A stretch of DNA of 64,000 bases from Ruminococcus flavefaciens. GTDB lineage: Bacteria > Bacillota > Clostridia > Oscillospirales > Ruminococcaceae. The stretch lies in contig NZ_FPIP01000004.1 of assembly GCF_900119075.1 (NCBI RefSeq), positions 186,001-250,000 on the forward strand, read 5' to 3'. The position numbers and the translations under genes are program-made. Below the pieces are notes generated by a model, which had not been told where the DNA came from, ran no database searches, and saw only the letters and a list, made by a program, of their open reading frames with translations. Positions 60,675 through 64,000 of this stretch are shown here, one piece after another. Each line of letters begins with the position of its first letter. Positions within the stretch are counted from its first letter, which is position 1.

Positions 60675-61368
60675 ATTTTTCTCCTCTGTCACATATTCTT
60701 TTCAGTACGTCTTCTGAAATGTCAATATCAGTATCAGTCTCACCGACACAGGCAATAACAGGCAGCCCCGTGAGTTTTTCACACATCAGCTTGTTATCCT
60801 CTTCCATTACATCGCCCTTGTGAAAGTTGTTCAGTATCAATCCCCGTATCTCCAGACCGTGAGCCTTCATGTATTCACAGGTAAGAACCACGCTGTTGAT
60901 CGTTCCAAGTCCTGCATCTGCCACTATGATCGTGGGAAGTCCGAGAGCTTTGATAATATCCTCAAGCATGATCTTTTTATCATCGCAGCGTATGGGACAC
61001 ACGATACCGCCGCTTCCTTCGCAGATAACGTATTCATATTCATCGCAGATCTTTTGGAACTGTTCCCTGACCGTACTGATTTCCACAGGATCACCCTCTA
61101 TCCTTGAAGCGAGATGAGGTGATACTGCTGTTTCGTATATATAAGGACACATTGTATCAAGAGGCTGCGATATTCCTGAAATTTTCTTTACATAGGCAGC
61201 GTCACCCGGTATCAGTCTGCCGTTTTCATCACGTTCGTTTCCGCTGACTGCCGCTTTGAAATAGGCAGTGGCACAGCCTGCATTATGTAGCTTCCTGACA
61301 AGCAGTGCTGTGACAAAGGTCTTTCCAATATCCGTCCCCGTGCCTGTAACAAATATTCCTTTATTCAT
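60637..61368 (-). CDS. bioD: dethiobiotin synthetase
   Basis: The 243-residue enzyme closes the ureido ring of dethiobiotin with CO2 and ATP. The P-loop GTGTDIGKTF is at residues 7-16, and CEGSGGIVCPI marks the second substrate loop. It overlaps bioB by eight bases and bioA by about 38 bases, so the operon is tightly coupled. Confidence 0.95.
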   Translation of the reverse strand: MNKGIFVTGTGTDIGKTFVTALLVRKLHNAGCATAYFKAAVSGNERDENGRLIPGDAAYVKKISGISQPLDTMCPYIYETAVSPHLASRIEGDPVEISTVREQFQKICDEYEYVICEGSGGIVCPIRCDDKKIMLEDIIKALGLPTIIVADAGLGTINSVVLTCEYMKAHGLEIRGLILNNFHKGDVMEEDNKLMCEKLTGLPVIACVGETDTDIDISEDVLKRICDRGEKYDLVSIRSDENT

Positions 61369-62335
61369 TTTTATCGCTCCCCGTACAATAGCCGATCCTG
61401 TTCAGCATAGCAATATCTTCACGGATACGATTGCCCGATGTCGTCAGCATATCTCCTGTGATAGCCGAATTTGCACCCGAAAGGAAAGCACGTTCACCAC
61501 AGTTTGTCATAAGGTTTCGTCCTGCGGCAAGGCGAATATCGGCTTCGGGAACGATAAAGCGGAATATCGCAACAGTCCGCAGAATATCAGACTCGGTGAT
61601 ACGTTCGATATTTTCCAGAGGTGTGCCTTTAATGGGGATAAGAGCATTTATCGGTATCGAACTTACGCCAAGCTCACTGAGTGTCAGAGCCATGTAGATA
61701 CGATCCTGCCAGCTTTCGCCCATACCTATGATACCACCCGAACATATTTCAAGTCCTGCCGCCTTCGCTCTGCGTATGCATTCCAGCTTATCCTCAAAAG
61801 TATGTGTTGTGCAGATGTTTTTAAAATTTGCTCTCGAAGTCTCTATATTCGCATGATACCTTGTAACTCCTGCACGGCGAAGATCAGAAAACTGTTCTTC
61901 TTCCAGAAGACCGAATGAAGCACATAAACCAACATGGTTTTCACATGAAAGGGTACGGTAGGTGTCAAGGGCCTTTTCAAACTCATCACCGCTCAGTCTG
62001 CGCCCTGCGGTAACTATCGCAAAGCGGTGTACGCCCTGTTTTTCGTTATGATTACATTCAGTTACGATCTGATGCTTATCAAGAAAAGCATATTCTTCGA
62101 TACCCGTACAGTGATGGGCGGATTGTGCACAGAACTTGCAGTCCTCGGAGCATCGACCGCTTCTGCCGTTGATGATACTGCAAAGATTGGCTGTGCCACC
62201 GCTGAAATGTTTACGCAGTTTATCTGCACATTCTGTAAGCACGTCTAATTCAGTGTTCAGCAGAAAACTCAGATCATCATTTTTCGTCAGCCTTCTGCCG
62301 TTGATTATCTGTTCGGTCATATTCTTGATATCCAT
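61361..62335 (-). CDS. bioB: biotin synthase
   Basis: The 324-residue radical SAM enzyme inserts sulfur into dethiobiotin. The cluster motif CSEDCKFC is at residues 62-69. Cys in GLCASFG, NIETSRANF, CSGGIIGMGE and the Arg in RLAAGRNL, which binds the second cluster, are all present. The ATG overlaps the bioY stop (TAATG). Confidence 0.96.
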   Translation of the reverse strand: MDIKNMTEQIINGRRLTKNDDLSFLLNTELDVLTECADKLRKHFSGGTANLCSIINGRSGRCSEDCKFCAQSAHHCTGIEEYAFLDKHQIVTECNHNEKQGVHRFAIVTAGRRLSGDEFEKALDTYRTLSCENHVGLCASFGLLEEEQFSDLRRAGVTRYHANIETSRANFKNICTTHTFEDKLECIRRAKAAGLEICSGGIIGMGESWQDRIYMALTLSELGVSSIPINALIPIKGTPLENIERITESDILRTVAIFRFIVPEADIRLAAGRNLMTNCGERAFLSGANSAITGDMLTTSGNRIREDIAMLNRIGYCTGSDKNE

Positions 62336-62901
62336 TATATTGTTCCTTTCGCATAGATTACAGGCATAAGCCGTTTTGCTAAAGTAGTAGATAATAAGCA
62401 GAGTGCAATATCTCCTGGTACTGCAAGCACAAAGCAGTACAGGAACAAAGCGCCGATACCGATAGGGTCACGCAGGTATACTGCACTTATCATATAATAA
62501 TATAGCATTCCAAGTGCATAAACAACCGCAAGTCCTGTAAAACAGCCGATCAGGATGTGTTTTGTATCAGGTTTTCCGCTGTGAGCAATACATCCGGCAA
62601 TATATGAGCCTGCAATAAAACCAATAAGATAGCCGAATGTCGGTTGCAACACATAACCTATACCGCCTCCGCCTGTAAAAACAGGCGGTCCTGCAAGCCC
62701 AAGAATAACATACAGAGCTGTTGCCGCAGCACCTTTGTTTTTTCCAAGAATGATCCCTGCAAGAGTTGTGAACAGAAACTGCAATGTGAACGGGCAAACA
62801 GGGACAGGGATACGAATATATGCGCCTGCTGTTATCAGAGCAGTAAACATTGCTGTCAGAACCATACTTTTTGTTTTGTTTATGTTGTTAATGTCAATCA
62901 C
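62335..62901 (-). CDS. bioY: biotin transporter substrate-binding subunit BioY
   Basis: The 188-residue membrane protein has about six helices and the BioY signatures PVPVCPFTLQFLFTTLAG and GPPVFTGGGGIGYVLQPTFG. It is the S component of an ECF-type biotin importer. The start is GTG 62901 with GGAGGAA upstream. It heads the operon behind the BirA-type operator. With bioA broken, import is probably the main biotin source (inference). Confidence 0.95.
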   Translation of the reverse strand: MIDINNINKTKSMVLTAMFTALITAGAYIRIPVPVCPFTLQFLFTTLAGIILGKNKGAAATALYVILGLAGPPVFTGGGGIGYVLQPTFGYLIGFIAGSYIAGCIAHSGKPDTKHILIGCFTGLAVVYALGMLYYYMISAVYLRDPIGIGALFLYCFVLAVPGDIALCLLSTTLAKRLMPVIYAKGTI

Positions 62902-62915
62902 TTCCTCCGTTCAAT

Positions 62916-62969
62916 ATTATAGCACTGCGCAGCTCTGTTGTCAACCATTATTTTTATAAAGGTTGACAA
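62916..62969 (-). promoter_or_regulatory. BirA-type operator overlapping the bio operon promoter
   Basis: TTGTCAACC (62938-62946) and GGTTGACAA (62961-62969) are perfect nine-base arms 14 bases apart, the BirA box layout of Firmicutes. The promoter on the minus strand is TTGACA (62944-62939), 17 bases, TATAAT (62921-62916), so the operator covers the -35 box. Confidence 0.92.
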
Positions 62970-63070
62970 TAAAAGTGAAACAATTCACCCTAAATAGAAC
63001 AGCCCTCAGAATTACTGAAGGCTGTTCAGATATTCAGTTCCAATAGGTTATAACCTGATAATGGGATATA

Positions 63071-63137
63071 CGCTTGCAAAAATGCATTTAAAATTGTTTC
63101 CTACTGGCTTCTTTTTAAAAAGCGACAGAGAGATTCG
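63071..63137 (-). repeat. right copy of the tRNA-Ser 3'-end repeat (putative degenerate attachment site)
   Basis: Read on the minus strand: CGAATCTCTCTGTCGCTTTTTAA... then AAGAAGCC, AGTAGGAAACAATTTTAAA and TGCATTTTTGCA. It mirrors the end of tRNA-Ser and its downstream DNA at 55307-55420, without the intervening terminator. Small indels show that it has decayed. Confidence 0.65.
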
Positions 63138-63175
63138 TTTTTTGTAATGCAACGTTTTTGCCTATTTATAGCCGT

Positions 63176-63367
63176 TTATAAAATTAGTGTGGAATAATTG
63201 AGGGGAATAGTATTAATCTGATTGAAATTCATTTCTCCTATAGCCGTTCTCTTTCGATTATTGATATATTGATAATCATGCTTATCTAGCTTAATTTCAA
63301 TGATATATGAACGACGCAAGTAGTTAACGGCTCCCTGCCAATAGCGTACCGCTATACTATTGGTATA
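63176..63367 (-). pseudogene. short open frame without start, possible gene relic, in the gap 62970-63423
   Basis: The minus frame is open for 63 codons with protein-like sequence (RYWQGAVNYLRRSYIIEIKL, GEMNFNQINTIPLNYS) but has no good start and no ribosome site. I do not recognise it. The gap also holds a GAACAGCC/GGCTGTTC hairpin (62997-63027) and the right tRNA-Ser repeat; nothing else is seen. Confidence 0.25.
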
Positions 63368-63423
63368 TTATAACAGCGATACTCATATCACAGTTACAGG
63401 CGCTTTTTTGTTTGGTTTAATTA

Positions 63424-64000
63424 TCAGGAGAGATCAGTGTGTCTTACTGCGTCTCTGACCTTGAGTACAAAGGAAGGCGAAACTGAAAGCTCGTCTATAC
63501 CCATTCTCAGGAATGTTTCGGTAAGACTTGTGTCAGCTGCAAGTTCGCCGCATATACCTATCCACGCACCATTTGCATGGGCATTTTTGGCAGACATTTC
63601 TATGAGCCGGAGAATAGCTTCATGGTGTGTATCAACGAATTGTTCAACGGCACTGTTCTGCCTGTCACAGGCGAGAGTGTATTGTGTCAGATCATTGGTA
63701 CCTACGCTGAAAAAGTCAACAAGAGGAGCAAGTTTATCGCTTATGACAGCTGCTGCGGGAGTTTCGATCATTATACCGAGTTCTGCGTTTTCATCGAAGT
63801 CTACTCCGTCAACGCGGAGCTCCTCTCTGACCTCTGCGCATATTTTTTTGATCTGTTCCACCTCCGATACACTTGTTATCATAGGGAACATGATACCAAG
63901 CTTGCCGAATGCGGAAGCCCTGTAAAGGGCACGGAGCTGTGTCCTGAATATCTCTGGACGAGTGAGACAGATCCTTATAGCTCTGAAACCGAGGGCAGGA
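63424..64000 (-). CDS. ptsI: phosphoenolpyruvate-protein phosphotransferase (enzyme I), C-terminal part
   Basis: The frame is open to the window edge, so only the last 191 residues are seen. ALGFRAIRICLTRPEIFRTQ at the start, LGIMFPMITSVSEV, GIMIETPAAAVISDKLA, FFSVGTNDLTQYTLACDRQN and GICGELAADTSLT are diagnostic for the PEP-binding barrel of PTS enzyme I, rather than PpsA or PpdK. It passes phosphate from PEP to HPr. Confidence 0.95.
   Translation of the reverse strand, partial: PALGFRAIRICLTRPEIFRTQLRALYRASAFGKLGIMFPMITSVSEVEQIKKICAEVREELRVDGVDFDENAELGIMIETPAAAVISDKLAPLVDFFSVGTNDLTQYTLACDRQNSAVEQFVDTHHEAILRLIEMSAKNAHANGAWIGICGELAADTSLTETFLRMGIDELSVSPSFVLKVRDAVRHTDLS

Noticed and set aside
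62997..63027. Terminator for a gene upstream of bioY
   Set aside because: The hairpin is clear but no gene ends near it on either strand and there is no T-tract, so it was left as part of the gap description.

Overview
The window is a chromosomal segment of a low-to-moderate-GC Firmicute. The best fit is a Ruminococcus-like member of the Oscillospiraceae. It encodes secreted proteins with dockerin modules (cellulosome-type anchoring), a Spo0A homologue, AddAB, near-perfect sigma-A promoters (TTGACA-N17-TATAAT) and strong Shine-Dalgarno sites. The species cannot be named from the sequence alone.

Layout. 1-4260: start of a MATE transporter, then an araC-type regulator, sfsA, dgt and a K+ channel in overlapping order. 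4328-4496: a perfect promoter driving a short structured RNA with no following gene. 4547-6023, 10453-12634, 12679-16159 and 16355-17891: four ECF sigma factors, each overlapping a single-span membrane protein with a Thr-rich linker (putative anti-sigma). Three of the four loci lie next to, or are fused to, a dockerin protein, and 18230-21265 is a further dockerin protein diverging from the fourth. A two-component system (6255-9462), a tRNA-Leu and gene debris lie between them. 21434-23642: a zinc-ribbon membrane protein and a radical SAM protein. 23717-28002: a TPP riboswitch and the thiSFGH-tenI-thiE operon. 28076-34125: a 17-residue ORF with its own promoter and terminator, tspO, a phosphoesterase, a degenerate PBP5-like protein, a palindromic repeat block, an amidase, tyrA and an rluA-type gene. 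34333-45736: tandem GH25 lysozyme, addB-addA and two more peptidoglycan-peptidase homologues that have lost catalytic residues. 45871-54864: pgi, a P-loop protein, yceD-rpmF, a TraX-like gene, der-plsY-gpsA, an asparagine-synthetase-like gene and spo0A. 55118-55324: tRNA-Leu and tRNA-Ser.

55325-63137 looks like an accessory island. It begins at the 3' end of tRNA-Ser, and a degenerate inverted copy of the tRNA-Ser 3' end plus its downstream sequence lies at 63071-63137. Inside are a WYL regulator, a uracil-DNA-glycosylase-like gene, an exonuclease-like gene with altered active site and an sce7726-type nuclease-fold gene. Three of these promoters carry a shared operator of the form TGTNCG-N6-CGNACA. 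The island abuts a 3'-truncated bioA, so the biotin operon bioY-bioB-bioD-bioA, headed by a perfect BirA-type operator, is probably broken at its last gene. The window ends inside ptsI.

Two sets of genes look like coherent, possibly undescribed systems. The first is the repeated sigma / Thr-rich membrane protein / dockerin-protein loci, with shared CTAATA-type promoter motifs, a shared small sensor-like domain and shared repeat modules in the secreted partners. The second is the WYL-controlled nuclease-like module at tRNA-Ser.
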